A stretch of DNA of 64,000 bases from Theobroma cacao (GCF_000208745.1 NC_030856.1:18370202-18434201), one strand, 5' to 3'. Shown: positions 47,701 to 60,700, numbered from the stretch's first letter. Translations and numbers: made by a program. Notes: generated by a model from the sequence alone, not told the origin.

Positions 47701-49310
47701 AAATTCATAAGCCATGTTGATTACTCGATTTATATGAATTGATTTTATTTGGTTGAAACAAGTGGAAATGTGATGAATTACAGTATGTTAAACTATTTTA
47801 TCTGTCTCCATTTACTCAACTTTAGATATTTTAGATGGTATTTGTTTACTCACTGGGATTATATAATCTCACCACCCTCCTTTCCACCCATTTCAGGCTC
47901 AGAATAGGCTATAGATAGCTGATTTCATCGAGGCTATCATTGGATTTGCATCCTCCAAAATGTAAGTTCACAATCTTCCTTACTTTAAGTTATTCCGGGG
48001 CCCGCTGGTTATTGTAAATTAAATTAAATACTCTGGCTTATTGTATTACAATATGTATGAATTTATTTTGCTTTTACACTGCTACAAAAAAATTATTTAC
48101 GTATAACTCTAAAAATATTGTTTTATAAGAAAATAGAATATTTTATTGAATATTTCTTTTATTTTTTTTATTATATCCAAATAATCATAATTTCTTTTTA
48201 AATGAAGGTTTTAGATGTTTAAACTTATTTTTGATTATGAATTATGTGTTTTGTACTCCCATACTACATTTTGAAAGGATTTCAAGAATTTTGAGCAAAA
48301 ATGACCAAAATGCCCCTGTGAGAAAGAAATAGTTTTTCTATTGTTTTGATTTGGAAATAGTTTATAATCTCTCAAAACATAATTTTAATGACTAATACTC
48401 ATAAGGGAAGCAAAAAAAAAAAACTGATGTTAAGCCTTGCGAAGTTTCGATCGACATTTCGGGTAATGAATATCTATCGGGATGTCGCGGCGGTTGTCAC
48501 GGGCTCGATGGGAGTTTCGGATCGTGACATCCATTCTCCACGGAAGCTTGATATGAAACTTTCACAACTTTCTCTCTCTAGCTTTAATTTTCATACCTTT
48601 GTGCCCTTTTGACTAGAACCCTTGTGCTCTTTCACTCTCTCACTTAAAAACCCTCAAAAAGTCCTTGTTCAACACTTTCACTCACTAGTTAGAGATTTTA
48701 GAGAGAGAAAGATAGATTTTCCACATTTGTTTGGAAGCTATTGGAAGAGAATTCAACTACAAAGAAACCTTAAGGTGAGTGATGAACTAGGCTAGATTTT
48801 AAGTTGTTGATAATGGCTAGTAGTTGGGATTATGAGTTGTTTTATTGTTGAGTTGTTTACTCATTTTTAGTGTGATTATAGAAGTGAAAGGAATAGTCAT
48901 TTGATATAGTTGGAAGCCAATTAGGAATGAGTAGTAGAATTTGAATTAGAAACTAGCTTTTGGAGTGATATTAATATAAATTAGATTGGTTGTGATGTTG
49001 TGTGTGTATACGTTCCAACAAGGCCTCACATGACCATTTGGAGTATTAGTTGAGGTTAGAGTCAAGAAAAAGAAACAACAAGACCGGTGAGTGAACTTGC
49101 AATTCAAAGTATTTTTGAGAATGTGAATGTGCTTGCACAAGACATTAAATGATTTTATCAAACTTTTCTTAAGAATGGGCACCTTGGGAACAAGCCCTTG
49201 ATAAATTATCTTTGTGTTGTGATATGTGGCTATTATGGATTCATTACTTCTACATTATGTTGATATATATATTCATATGAATATATTATTGTGTAATGAT
49301 ATTGACTCGG

Positions 49311-49439
49311 CTATGTGCGAGCACGGAGTGCGCATAAGCCGATGATGACCCGGTTATGTGCGAGTAAGGAGTGCACATAAACCGGTGATGACCCAGCCAT
49401 GTGCGAGTAGGGAGTGCACATGAGCTGATGATGATGGGA
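49311..49439. repeat. 43-bp minisatellite in 3' LTR of B
   Basis: Three units starting at 49311, 49354 and 49397, the partner of the array at 11871. Confidence 0.88.
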
Positions 49440-49664
49440 TAGTGTGCATGATGATGATGGGTATATATATATATATATATACACATATGTAAATATGTGT
49501 GTTATAGGAAGTTTATGAGTAATGGTATATGGTTGTAATGCATCTGAAATTTGGCATGATGAATCTTGAGAAATTCCCATTTTCTTGCAAATTGATCTTT
49601 ATTGCAGCACCAAATGGATTTTTGTGCAAAGGAGGCCCCTTTTTCGCTTAGGTGCCCTACTTCG

Positions 49665-49966
49665 CATTCTCGCTGCAGCGAGAAACATTTTGTTTTGGCA
49701 GTAGAAAACTTGCTCCAGCGAAAATAAATCTCGCTGCAGTGAGAAACTCTCGGGTTCTAGTGTAGTATGTTCACTTTGATGAAGATTTTGACCACCTTCT
49801 CGTCCGAACTGGAAAAAGTAATAAACATAAAAGTTGTAGGCCTGCCTCTTAGCTTTCTAATGGTCAGAAATTAAGGTCAATTGGACTTCTGTAACTAGAG
49901 ATATACTAGACAAACTGAAATACATGCAAACCAGTACTATTTCTCACTGCAGCGAGAAACATTCTA
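49665..49966. repeat. Palindrome array in 3' LTR of B
   Basis: Four copies (about 49671, 49712, 49731 and 49945), one fewer in the first group than in the 5' LTR of the same element. The two LTRs have therefore diverged by loss or gain of units since insertion. Confidence 0.85.
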
Positions 49967-50642
49967 TCCTACATGCTACCCTATTCGGTTTTTGACATAT
50001 TGTTCACCCATTTAACTTCATGGATTAATCATGGGTTGTTGCAACACTATGAGGTTATTAATCAAAGTTTGAAATAAGGGTTTTTTAGTAAGAAATTAAA
50101 TCAATTGCATTGTTTTTGAAAAAGTGCATCATGATTTGCAAATTCTTCCTATTGATTGCTTGTTCCCTTCTTATGTTCAGTCACTGAGTTTTATACTCAT
50201 GTTTTTAAACTTTATGTTTTCAGATTCGAAGGCAGTTGGGACCTATATTGAGTCGCACACATATGCTTGCCTTATTGGTTGGTACTATGGCATCTCAGTA
50301 GTTGTACCCTCACCCACTGTCACTCCGCTGATGGTCAAGAGTCGTATGCTTGTGTATACATATAAGTAATGTAGATCACTCAGATTCATGTTAGAAAAAT
50401 CAAATATGTATATTTGATTACTAATGCCAATATAGGTTGGCAAACGAGTAACATTATTTTAACATAATACGAATGTGAATATTGGGTTACTATAAAATGT
50501 TATTGAAATATTTATAATTGAGAGTTGCAATATGTGGTTTTAGAATGATGATCGGGTTTGCATAAAAAAGCTTGCTTGGGCTTAGTGGGCTATGCCCATT
50601 GGGCCCATGCGTCGATCATGGCTCGGTATTTAGGCTATGACA

Positions 50643-51330
50643 ATAAATGCCCTAAAAAGAAATCACTTCAAGGAATTTCAAAAAGAAAGCAATGATGGCA
50701 ACTTGGAGTGATAGTGATGAGGTTGCAAATCTTGGTCTCATGGCACTTGATGACTATAAGGTATTTCTTACCTCTTATGATCCTAATACTCATGATGAAA
50801 ATGATTAAACTTTTCATGAACTGCAAGATGCCTTTGAAGAATTAGCTTTTGAATTTGAGAAAATGAATTTAAAGCACAAAAAAATTATTTCAAAACTTAG
50901 TGTTGAAAATGAATTCTTGATGGAGGCAAAAGATTATTTAAAAAAAGAAAATGAAAATTTGAAAATTAATTTTGAAGCTTGTCAAAAAAAATTGATGTTT
51001 TAGAAAATGAGAATTTGGATATTGATATGAAGCTTGAAGATTTGACAAATGAAAAGCAAAATGTTTTCACGAATTTACCATTTTCAAGGACGACCAAATG
51101 CAATTATTGTAAATTTCATGGTCATAAGTCATTCACTTGTCTTATTAAAAAACATCTATCTTATAGGATTAGACAAGTATGGGTTCCAAAAAGAAATATG
51201 TGTAACAAGACTAACCTTTAAGGATCCAAAGAAACTTGGATTCCAAAAATCAAATGAGAATGTCTTTTGTAGGTGTGCTTCAGCAAGAAAGAATAAGCTC
51301 TTAAAGATTGAATGCTTTCTAGACACATAA
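50643..51330 (+). pseudogene. gag: Copia-like gag, second part
   Basis: It continues the reading broken at 10621: the duplicated ATAAA leads into TGCCCTAAAAAGAAA (CPKKK), completing the zinc knuckle. Then come AMMATWSDSDEVANLGLMALDD and an acidic, coiled-coil-like Lys/Glu/Asn-rich stretch (ELQDAFEELAFEFEKMNLKHKKI). A second cysteine motif CNYCKFHGHKSFTC (from about 51100) is followed by RQVWVPK, which many copia polyproteins have before the protease. A stop at 51001 and a frame change near 51220 break it. No protease, integrase or RT follows. Confidence 0.8.
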
Positions 51331-52886
51331 AAGAAAATGGGTGATATATATTTATGTTGTTTTTTGAATTTTGAAAATACTCAAGTGATGAAATTTCATT
51401 GTTTATGAATTGCCTTTATGAATATTAAGTGTTGTTCAAGTTGTATTTGGTTGAAACTATGGATGATTGATTATTGATTGTGCAAAATTGTTGATTGCAA
51501 GGTATGTGAGCATGAGATGCATTTATACTTAAACATAAATGATTTAACAAGGATGATATGATAATAACATACGCATATTTGATAACTTGCTCTCACTCTC
51601 ATTCTGGTAGTCTAAATAAGGAATTAGCCTAAAAGTTAAGCTTCTTAATTTCCTTGTGTCTAAGATTTATTAACCTTTTGAACAACCTTGTTTTGAAAAT
51701 TTAGAATCAAATTGATAAGTTCAAAATGGTTAAAATAATGCTTGACTACCTGAATTGATTTCATCAATATGAACATATAAGAGAAAATCATTTCCCATGC
51801 TTTAGCTTATATTAATATATAGTTTGAACAAGTTTGTCACATGTTGAAAATGATATTATGACTTGTTCTTGATGAAACTGAATGCATGAGTAAATGCTTG
51901 AGTTTGTTGATCTTTTGTGCTTGCAAGGATGACATTATTTCTTGAGAATTAAATGCTTATATGGTCATATTAATAAAATAATGTCTAGAGAGATTGAGAT
52001 GTTAAAATGCTTGGTCTAGAATCAATCTTTGGCATATGCTTTATAATTGTGCTTTATTGATTGTTTCAAAATTGAATTCTTGATTATGCATATGAAATTG
52101 ATTATTATTAAAACATTGAACTTCATGAAATATATTTTTAGTTCATCTATTATTTTGGTTAAGTCACATACTTATATGATATCTCATATTGCTTAACCTT
52201 AGGATTTGAAGTCTATAAGTTGACGTGAGTTATGTTCTTGAATGAGAAATTTAACATGTCAAGTTAGATCATAATATACTATGATGACATAGTTGAAATA
52301 TTTTTGAACATGCATTTAAATGTTAACTATGTTTTCCATGAGCTTAAATGATTGCATAATCTAAAAACTTTGTGTGCATCCAACTTGAGCTTATAGGTTA
52401 CAAATTGACTGCTCATTTCTTGAATTTTGACAATTGGTAATCATTGATGCTTGGATGCTTATGTTAGATATATTCATGAGTTGAGTGCCATGTTTTCAAT
52501 ATTTCTCATAACAAATGGTATTGTTCATGAATTATGGAACAATGAGAAAGATCATATATCTTGAGCTTTATTGATAATCTTTTTATATATGACCATGTTT
52601 TTGACTGAAATCATGCATGCATTTCTTTGACTACAATTGGAATCATAATGAATGAAGATAGCCATGGTACTACATGTAATCATGCTTGTGCCTACTTGAT
52701 CATAATATTCTTTTGTATGATTACAAAAAATGCAAAAAGTCTTAGCAATGCTTCATTGATAATGATATTGTTCTAATGGGAAAACTTCTCCTTAAATTGA
52801 TATACACATTTAGGAGAAATCTTGTTAAAATTCTTGTCTGAAAGTATTATTGAAAAAAGATTACTAAAAAGGGCTAAGTAATAACA
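51331..52886. other. AT-rich, no recognised feature
   Basis: Continues from the decayed gag without any recognisable pol domain. Reading frames are short. It may be non-coding internal sequence of the copia-like element. Confidence 0.4.
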
Positions 52887-55061
52887 TGTTAGAAATTTGA
52901 GAATATGGTGTCTTGGAAAGCAAGTGTATTCTTATGTTTAATTTCATTTAATTTATTTGTAATGAAAGTACATTTTGATAATAAGACAAAGAGTTCGTTT
53001 TAAGTAAGCATTCATTATCTAGTTACTAAGGTGCCATGATTCTATTGAGATATTAAAATACATTTTTATGAAGACTTCTACATAAGAGATGTGTTTTAAT
53101 TGAATCTAAAAATCATTCACAGCCATATAATAAAGTTGGTCACTTTATTGTGTTAAGGTTGTAGTTTCCAGATTACTTCCAATGAAACGAATGTGATTCA
53201 CTTCAAGCGAATGATGAGTCTCAAATCATTAGAATGGTTGACTTCAAGTAATGACACTATAACATGAACTTGAATCATGTGATAATCAAATTTAAGTTTA
53301 ATAGCTACTTCAATCTAGATCTGACACTTATGCATTTGTTTATGGCAAAACTGAAATCCTGATGGATAGTGGACTCATGTTTTATCTCCTTATAATCTTT
53401 AATATACCATAAGCATAATCATCATAAAGCATTGATCTAGACTTTGTATGCTGGGATTATAATGGAGGTGAACATCTGGGAACATCTACCCAAATAGTGG
53501 AGTTTATAGCATTAACATCACTTTTAGTGATTTCAGAAAGATTGCTGATTAATCTGGGCCCAACAGATTAATGAATTAGCTACTCATCACATCTTGAAAC
53601 TCAAAAGATTAGATCTAGAGTATTGAATCAGTAATTAGATGAAATTTGAGATTAAGGGATAAAATTGACATAAAGGGTAAAACGGTAATTTTACCTTTTG
53701 TCATTGGATGGTTATAAGGGTTCACAATATATAAGGTTTGCAATTGGATAACTAATAATTAATATCAAGTATTGAATCATTTCTTGTAATTAGAGTTAAT
53801 CCAAGAGTGCAACCATGAATATATGGTGGAGTGATTTCATGGTTAATAAGCTTGAATTATCTTAATGAGACTAAGAATAATTCTAAGTTTGTTAGAGCTT
53901 GAAATATCTATGTCTAAATAGATTCCCCACTTATCTTCATTGGATTCAACTTGTTTAAGTTGGAATACATGTTTTATTTGATTAATTAAATTGTGTACAA
54001 AAATGGTAGCTTTAACATGTTTTGTCTTAATTTAGACAAGAAAACATGTTATGTCTTAATTTAGACAAGAAAACATGTTTTGTTTTAATTTAGATAATAA
54101 AACATGTTTGCCTTAATATAAGACAAGAAAAATGTGTTTTGTCCTAATCTAGACAAGAAAACATGTTTTTCTCTATTTAGACAAGATAACATGTTTTGTC
54201 TTAATTAAAAACAAGACTTGTTTGAAATTAAGATAATTCTAGGAGGATTCTTGCAAAATAAATCTAGACATCCATGTTAATAAAAGGAGACTCCATGTTT
54301 GACTAACACTCTTTTATTTATTATTAACTCTTTTTAAATAAAGATGGATAATAATAAAATAAGAGTTATTATTCAACAAGGAATTTTATTTTATAAATAA
54401 CTTTAAATGATAATTAAATAATTAAATTATTTATTATTTAATTTTAATTTTGATAATTATGAAGCATGTTTGATGCTTCCATAACTCTAAATGGATGGTT
54501 AAGATTGATTTAAAGGTATTTGATTTTGTTCAAACCTTTGTGGCAAGAGTTTTAATAAAAAGAGAAGAGATTAGAAGAAAAGAAATGTACATATCTTCCT
54601 TGAAAAAGTTTTAGCCATCACTTCTCTCCTCATTCTTTTAACTTTGACACACCTCTCCTCTTCTCTCCCATTCTTGGCTAAATTTTTTGAAAGAAAAATA
54701 GCCATTAAATTTTAGGTAGAAAATAGAGACAAAATTAGTTGCCATCTTATAATCTAGCATTTCGCACCTTGTCCACTCATGGTTCAAGTAGAAATCATTC
54801 TTAAAGAATCAGCGATAAGTTTGTTTTGATGAGAAATTAATCGTTTATGTGGTGGTGCCCGAAAATAAGAATCATGAAATAAAAGGTATGCTTTATCTTG
54901 CTTTAATAGATTCTTATTTTTTAGGATGTTATTATGTTACTTGCAATATAAATGAAGTGTTTTTCTACTTGTGTAATTGGATTGCTTGCGTCCTTTATAA
55001 AAGAAAAAATTTTGAGATCCATGTTTTGCATAAACACATCAATGCACTTAGATCAACTCCA
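52887..55061 (+). mobile_element. Candidate long LTR followed by a primer site
   Basis: TGTTAGAAATTTGAG at the left and AACTCCA at the right give TG...CA termini, and TTGGTATCAGAGC follows four bases later (55066-55078). The interval has a tandem repeat (54015-54216), an AT-rich inverted repeat near 54310-54370 and a CT-rich tract near 54615-54680. No second copy is in the window, so the LTR identity rests on the termini and the primer site. Confidence 0.45.
54015..54216. repeat. About seven copies of a 29-bp repeat
   Basis: The unit resembles ACATGTTTTGTCTTAATT followed by TAGACAAGAAA. Each unit carries GTCTTAATTTAGAC, whose ends GTCT and (A)GAC are inverted, and opens with the palindrome ACATGT. 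Units vary by substitutions and 1-2 base indels. Confidence 0.9.
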
Positions 55062-55065
55062 TTAA

Positions 55066-55078
55066 TTGGTATCAGAGC
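55066..55078 (+). other. Primer-site-like TTGGTATCAGAGC
   Basis: An exact match to the Met-tRNA complement used by the gypsy elements here. It is the main evidence for a further LTR element start at this place. Confidence 0.6.
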
Positions 55079-55643
55079 AAGGATTATTGCAAGTTTTGTT
55101 TCCTATATCTATTATGCATGGTTGGCACCTTTGCATGCATTGAACTATCTTGATGTGATCAATGTAGGGTTGTATGTTATGATGTACTATTCAAGGTTTT
55201 TGTCACATTAATTGTTTAAGAAAATTTTACTTATAACCTTTTTATTTTGGCTATGTAACAAGAAGTGTGGCCTATCATTACCATGTTTCCTTCTTTATTT
55301 TTTTTTTATTTTTCCTTAGATTTTTATAACTAGGAAAAGTCATGTAATTTTAATATTTCTTGATGTATTTGGTGCATCCATGGAGAAAAAAGATGAAAAC
55401 CAAAAAGAAGAAGAAGGTAATAAGGTAATATTTTATCTCTTTATTTTTTTTATAGCTATTCATTTTTTTTAAGGAGTTTTTCTTATATCAAATTTTTTTT
55501 AAGGAAAAGAGTTTTTCTTACATTAAAATTCTTGTTTTATAAAAAATATTTTTCTACTAATAATTTATAGAAATGAGTTTTTCTACTAATAGATAATTAT
55601 TTTTTGAAATTTAATAATTTTTCTCAAAATATTAATTTCAAAA
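55079..55643. other. Low-complexity AT-rich leader, no gene seen
   Basis: Long T runs and a short basic peptide-like stretch (MEKKDENQKEEEG near 55380). Nothing is recognisable as gag. It could be the leader of the element whose primer site is at 55066. Confidence 0.35.
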
Positions 55644-56293
55644 TGTCACAGCCCAATTTTCGGGCCATGACCGACATAAAGGCCCAATGCGCATAGCCCA
55701 CTAAGCCTAAGCAAGCCTTTTTATGTAATCTTGTCATTTATTTCATCCATCAATCCTAAAGTCACATTGAGTAATTCCCATCTATAAGTACTTTAATAAT
55801 GTACTATGACAACTAAATACTTACACTTGTATTAACCCAAAGTATTATCATTCATTGCCATTTCATAATGACATCATCAACCAAATATACATATATCACT
55901 TGAAACATAGTTTTAGCACTTCACATCTAATGCGCATATACACATGCAAAAGACTCCTGATGACCAACAGAGTGACTTTGGGTCGGGGATGCAGCTACTG
56001 AATGCCATGATACCTACCGAAGGGTGAATACCAAAGAACATTTCAATCTAGGTCCTAACTGCCTCCAAATTTGAAAACATGAAGTTTGAAAGAGTGAGTA
56101 TAAACCCAGTGAGTGAATATAGGAAGGGAACAAGCACCAATACAGGAAGTTTTAGAAAACATGATACATTTATGTTGAAAACAATGCAATTTAGCTTTAT
56201 TCCTTGTTTAAACCCCTTAATTAAACTCTTGATTATTTAATGCCTTAGTGTTGAAAGATCCATGATCAATAATGAAGTTAAAGAGAGAAAACT
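55644..56293 (-). mobile_element. Antisense LTR-alpha fragment (right end)
   Basis: TGTCACAGCCCAATTTTCGG is the reverse complement of the alpha terminus, followed by the conserved AGCCCACTAAGCCTAAGCAAG block. It breaks off at 56293 where a gamma LTR starts; the rest of this alpha LTR is not seen to the right. Confidence 0.85.
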
Positions 56294-57442
56294 TGTCAAG
56301 CCTGGCTCTACAATATGTTTATTATGCCATTCTTACATAAGTATGCATGTTTGCTTACTTGGGTACCTCAGAAATCGTTAAAGGACGGCAATGTACCAAA
56401 TGGTACAATTAAGTTGAATTAAGCCTCGAACTAGTCCAAATAGAGATTTTAAGATGAAATTGAGAATTTTAAAACCCCAGAATGACTTAAAAAGGTGATT
56501 CGGAGTTCGATGACCGATTTGGAGTCAAATTAGAATTTTCATGACCTAGGGGCAAAATGGTCATTTTGCTACCCGAGGTTAAGATGTGAGTGTTGGATGA
56601 AATTTTTGACTAAGATTGACCATGTAGAACATAAGTTGAGTTTGAGAGGTGAAAAATTTTAATTCCGGCATTTTTTCAAGCATAAGGGGCAAAATAGTCA
56701 TTTTCTAGTCGAGGGGCAAATTTGTAATTTTGCACCACCCAACACTTGTCCAGCACATGAATTTCACCCATTATTATTATGGATAATTAAGAAATTTTAA
56801 ATGGTGGAGAGAGATTGCTTAATGGGTAAGTATGACACATGGGCCAATGGAATGGTGACATGTGTCAAATTTTCATCCATTTACAATTGGCTTTAAAAAT
56901 CAGCCCATAACCCTCCCAAGTCATTTCTCTTGGTTGGCCAAAGGAAGAAAAAGGAAGAAAAGAAGAAGAACAAAAACCTAGCTAAGAAATTCAAGAGAAA
57001 TTCACACAATTTCAAAGAATCAAGTCACAAAAGGTAAGATTTTTCAATTCTAGCTTGTGATCAACCTTTCCTATGCATTCTTTTTCATTTTCCATTATTG
57101 AGAATCAAGTTTGCATGAGGATACCTTTGCTGGCCGGACGTGGGGGGAGGAGTTTTGAACTTGGATTTGGTTAGATTTCAATATATTCTAGTGTTTTTAG
57201 TTAGTTAGTGATGTGCAGCATGGAAAGCAAACAAGAAAAATTCATTTTCTTCCATCACCCTCCATTGGACGAATCTTCCTTATGGTGTGTTGATGGTGGA
57301 CTTGATTTTATTTCAAGTGATTTGGTTAGGAATTAATGATTTAAGGTGTAAAAATCATGTGGGAAAAACCATAGTGTTCATGCACCCACCATGGCTGAAA
57401 TTCCCAAGAAGAAATGTGAAGATGATCTTGCTAAATTTTATG
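56294..57442 (+). mobile_element. LTR-gamma left part, truncated
   Basis: TGTCAAGCCTGGCTC start, collinear with the LTRs of D and E up to GATGATCTTGCTAAATTTTATG. There it meets antisense gag sequence of another element. Its left flank is AAACT. Confidence 0.88.
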
Positions 57443-57719
57443 TTACCATGACTGACGACATTGGAAACGACCTCTTCCCCTCCCAACTGATCTACTGAAA
57501 GGCGGTTGTTCGCGTTGAGGAGACATAATAATCTATAAGAGGGAACAAAGTGAGTTTAGGCAACCTCAGGCTTTATATGCTTATGCATGTATTTTATTCA
57601 ACCTAACCTAACTTAACTCGGGGCCACACTGACACTGTAAATTTTTAAAATAGCTTTAAAATAACTTTAAACCCTAAAACTCTAATCTTTAAAACCAAAA
57701 GCTCTGATACCAACTTAAT
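57443..57719 (-). pseudogene. gag: Antisense gag start and leader with primer site
   Basis: On the minus strand, TTGGTATCAGAGC (57701-57713) follows the LTR end at 57720. A leader matching that of element C (GTGGCCC...GTTAAG) leads to ATG at 57526-57524. The reading MSPQREQPPFSRSVGRGRGR matches the start of gag in element C in pattern (M-P-P-x-x-E-x-P-P, then RS-x-GRGRG). Only 27 codons remain before the junction with the gamma LTR. Confidence 0.85.
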
Positions 57720-60700
57720 TGTCATAACCCGGAACTCCCATCGAGCCCGTGACAACCGTCGCGACATCTCGATCGATATTCATTACCCGGAATGTCAACC
57801 GGAACCCCACAAGGCTTTAATATTAGCTTCTCATTTCCCCTGTGGGTAACTATTTTCAAATACCACATTCTAAAAGATTTTAAACTATTTCCAACCTAAA
57901 CAAATAAAATAATAATTTTTGTCTCACAGGGGTATTTTGGTCATTTATCCGAAAAATCTCAAAATCATCTAAAAATATAGTATGTAAGTGGAAAACACAT
58001 ATTTCATAATCAAAAATAATTTTGGATGTCTAAAACATTCGTTTAAAATGGACTTATGACTGTTATAATAAAATAAAAATATTAAATAAAATATTCAATT
58101 TTCACATAAAACGATATTTTAAGAACACTGCATAAATTCTTACATACCGTAATACAGATAATCAAAGTATAAAATTTAATTTACAGTGACACGTGGGCCC
58201 ACGAATGACCAAAAGTATCAAAAGAAATGAACCTACAGTTTTTGGATGTGGCAAGTTCAACTGTAATACTCACCGATATCAGTTATCTACAATCTATTCT
58301 GAGCCTGAAATGGGTGGAAATGAGGGTGGTGAGATTATAAAATCCCAATGAGTAAACAAACATCACTCAAAATATCTAAAGTCAAGTAAAAGGAGACTAT
58401 TAAAACATTTCATCAAACTGAAATTTATCATCTTTCAACTTATTTCAACCAAATGAAATCAATTTATTTAAAGCAAGTAATCAGTATGGCTCATGAATTT
58501 CTTAAAAAGCTTGGCTCATACCAAAAATTATTATCATTCTCAGTTATCTGGGATACCTTGGCTAAGAGCTATCCCAACTGAGTCCGCTAAGGCAATTAGA
58601 AAGTCATGTTTTTATTTTGAAAACATAGCCATTCCTTGGCGTTGGCCGAGTTCCCCTTCACGTGGTGGTTTGGCGTGAAGTGAACTTTAAAGTTATACCT
58701 CGGGAGTTACCCTACTCGCCTCTCCTAGTGAGGTAAAAATATAACAAGATTCTGTGCCCCTCTAATAAGCTAGTCCACAGAACCCAGCCCACTGCAGCAG
58801 GTCAAACCCACCATACAATAAAATTTTGACAGCATGACAGGGCTAATATATTACTACCTAGCCTGCAAGGGTAAAATAAAGCAATTCATACAATTCATAA
58901 AAAACACAGCCCAGCCAGTCATGCCAATACAATAACATAAGCCATTAATTCAATTTTAAATTTACAACATATCAGTGGTCTCCAATTACTCTATTTTCAA
59001 AATCGTTATTTCGTTTCAAGACAATTTATAAAATATTTTCATTTAAACTCATTTTGTTTACAAAACATAAAAATTTACCATTTGAACTCATTTTCATAAA
59101 ATTCACCAAAACCGAATAAAAACATACTTTAGATAATTAAAATGATGGTAAGGTTACTCACCGTGTCTAGAGTGGGGATTTTCGAAATACTCAGACTATT
59201 GGTCCTCGGGTGCAATTCCCTTGCCTTTATCAGAGGACTCACCACCTTGACACAGTACAAAATCGAGAAATTCACCACATTGGTACTAAATTGAAATTAA
59301 ACTAATTTAGACTACTAATGCTTGATATGGAATGCAAAAATGTCTAAATTTTTGCCTAAATGCGGTGTTAGCCTATTTCGGTCTTTTACCCGATAAATTG
59401 ATATACGCGTCCGTTTAAACTCCAAATTAATTTTTTTCAGTTTCTATACCTCAATTGCACCCAAATTGACTTAATGTCCCTCAGTGTGGTGCAAATTATC
59501 AGTCCCGATAACAAATTACGAAAATACCCCTAGTGGGTAAAAATTTATATTTTTGCTCCGAAAATTTCCATTATTTTTCTAGGCTCATAATTCATCATTA
59601 TTCATCATAATTCCTCAAATAAACATCAAGATCAGCAGCCAATATTCCCCTAGAAAATTCAGCATAATGGGTTTCAATGGGAGAAAATTATATTTCTAGC
59701 TTATTTTTGCTATATTTCAATATAACTTAACTAAAATCACTTAATTCAATTAAAATCAACCAAAAATCAAGCTCAAAACTCATCCATGGAGGTTTGGCCA
59801 GCATGGGTGTCCATACCCACTTTCTAATTTTGCATGGAAATGAGAAAAAAATGCATGGGTAGTGAAAATCACAAGGAAAATCAATGAAATTTACCTTTTT
59901 AATGCTTGATTTCTTGATTTCTCTTGATTTTCCCCAAATTTTTCAGGTAGGATTCTTGTTTTTTTTTTTCCCCTTTTCTCCCCTGGTTTGGACAGCTGAA
60001 GAAGATGAGAATTCCGGAATTTTTACCTTTTTAAAGGCTAAAATAATATAATATTATTTTATTCATTTTTTTAATGTTTTATTAATTCCTTAAATTCTAG
60101 CCATCCATTTGTTTCCAAATTTTCACCATACACTTGTCCCACATATCCATAGCTTAGGTAAAATTCTCAGACTTATCCAAAGTCTTGGTGGAGTAATTTT
60201 TGAAATTTACACTTTTACCCCCGTAAAAGTCAAAAATTACATTTTTGCCCCAAAAACTGAAAAATTGCCCATAGACATATTTTTCATCCCTTATACTCAT
60301 ACCATTCTCCAATTTGTCAAATTTGATCTAAATTCTCTCAAAATCTCAAATTTTGTCCGCGGGTGGCAAAATTACGATTTTGCCCCTACACTCTAGAAAT
60401 CACTGGAATTAAACTTTTTCACTGCCAAACCCTCAAATTATACTCCAATACTCAAATCATACTCCAATAAGTCAAATGGGGCTAAAAAAATTCTTTTCTA
60501 AAAATTCCCATTGTGTCCTTGGGTGGCAAATGACCATTTTGCCCCTGGACAGTAAAAATTCTAGTTTGACTTCAAATTGATCCTCGAACTCCAAATCACC
60601 ATATTAAACCATTCTGGGACTTTAATATTCTTAATTTCATTTTAAATTCTCTATTTGATCTAGTTCGAGGCTTAAATTAACTTAATTGTACCATTTGGTA

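Larger units (their letters stand above)
37605..48529 (+). mobile_element. Solo LTR E (LTR-gamma), itself interrupted
   Basis: It begins TGTCAAGCCC at 37605 and ends ATCGTGACA at 48529, flanked by an exact TCCAT duplication (37600-37604 and 48530-48534). Its own pieces are 37605-38664, 41309-42191 and 47444-48529, about 3.0 kb together, the length of one gamma LTR. With no internal region it is best read as a solo LTR from recombination between two LTRs. It holds an antisense beta LTR and element F. Confidence 0.92.
10622..50642 (+). mobile_element. Element B: trunk LTR retrotransposon of the nested stack
   Basis: It starts TGTGAAACC at 10622 and ends GGCTATGACA at 50642, flanked by an exact 5-bp duplication ATAAA (10617-10621 and 50643-50647). 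Its own sequence is 5' LTR 10622-13235, internal 13236-15839, 24689-26473 and 36895-37130, and 3' LTR 37131-37604 plus 48535-50642. Removing the insertions leaves LTRs of about 2.6 kb and about 4.6 kb of internal sequence. The ends carry traces of gag (MPPETQT at 13447) and of the integrase C-terminus (37012-37068); the middle has no recognisable domain. Host DNA on both sides is one copia-like gag. Confidence 0.93.
48530..50642 (+). mobile_element. 3' LTR of B, right part
   Basis: It resumes with the duplicated TCCAT and matches 11100-13235 of the 5' LTR. It includes a minisatellite (49311-49439), a (TA)n run (about 49463-49482) and palindromes (49673-49750 and 49942-49966), and ends GGCTATGACA at 50642. 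Confidence 0.93.

Noticed and set aside
54849..55211. 120-codon plus-strand ORF
   Set aside because: It spans the candidate LTR end and primer site, so it would be coding across a replication signal. The sequence is AT-driven and has no recognised domain.
57600..57625. CCTAACCTAACTTAACT as possible telomere-like repeat
   Set aside because: Only two imperfect units, on the minus strand in a gag leader that matches the leader of element C. Not a telomeric tract.
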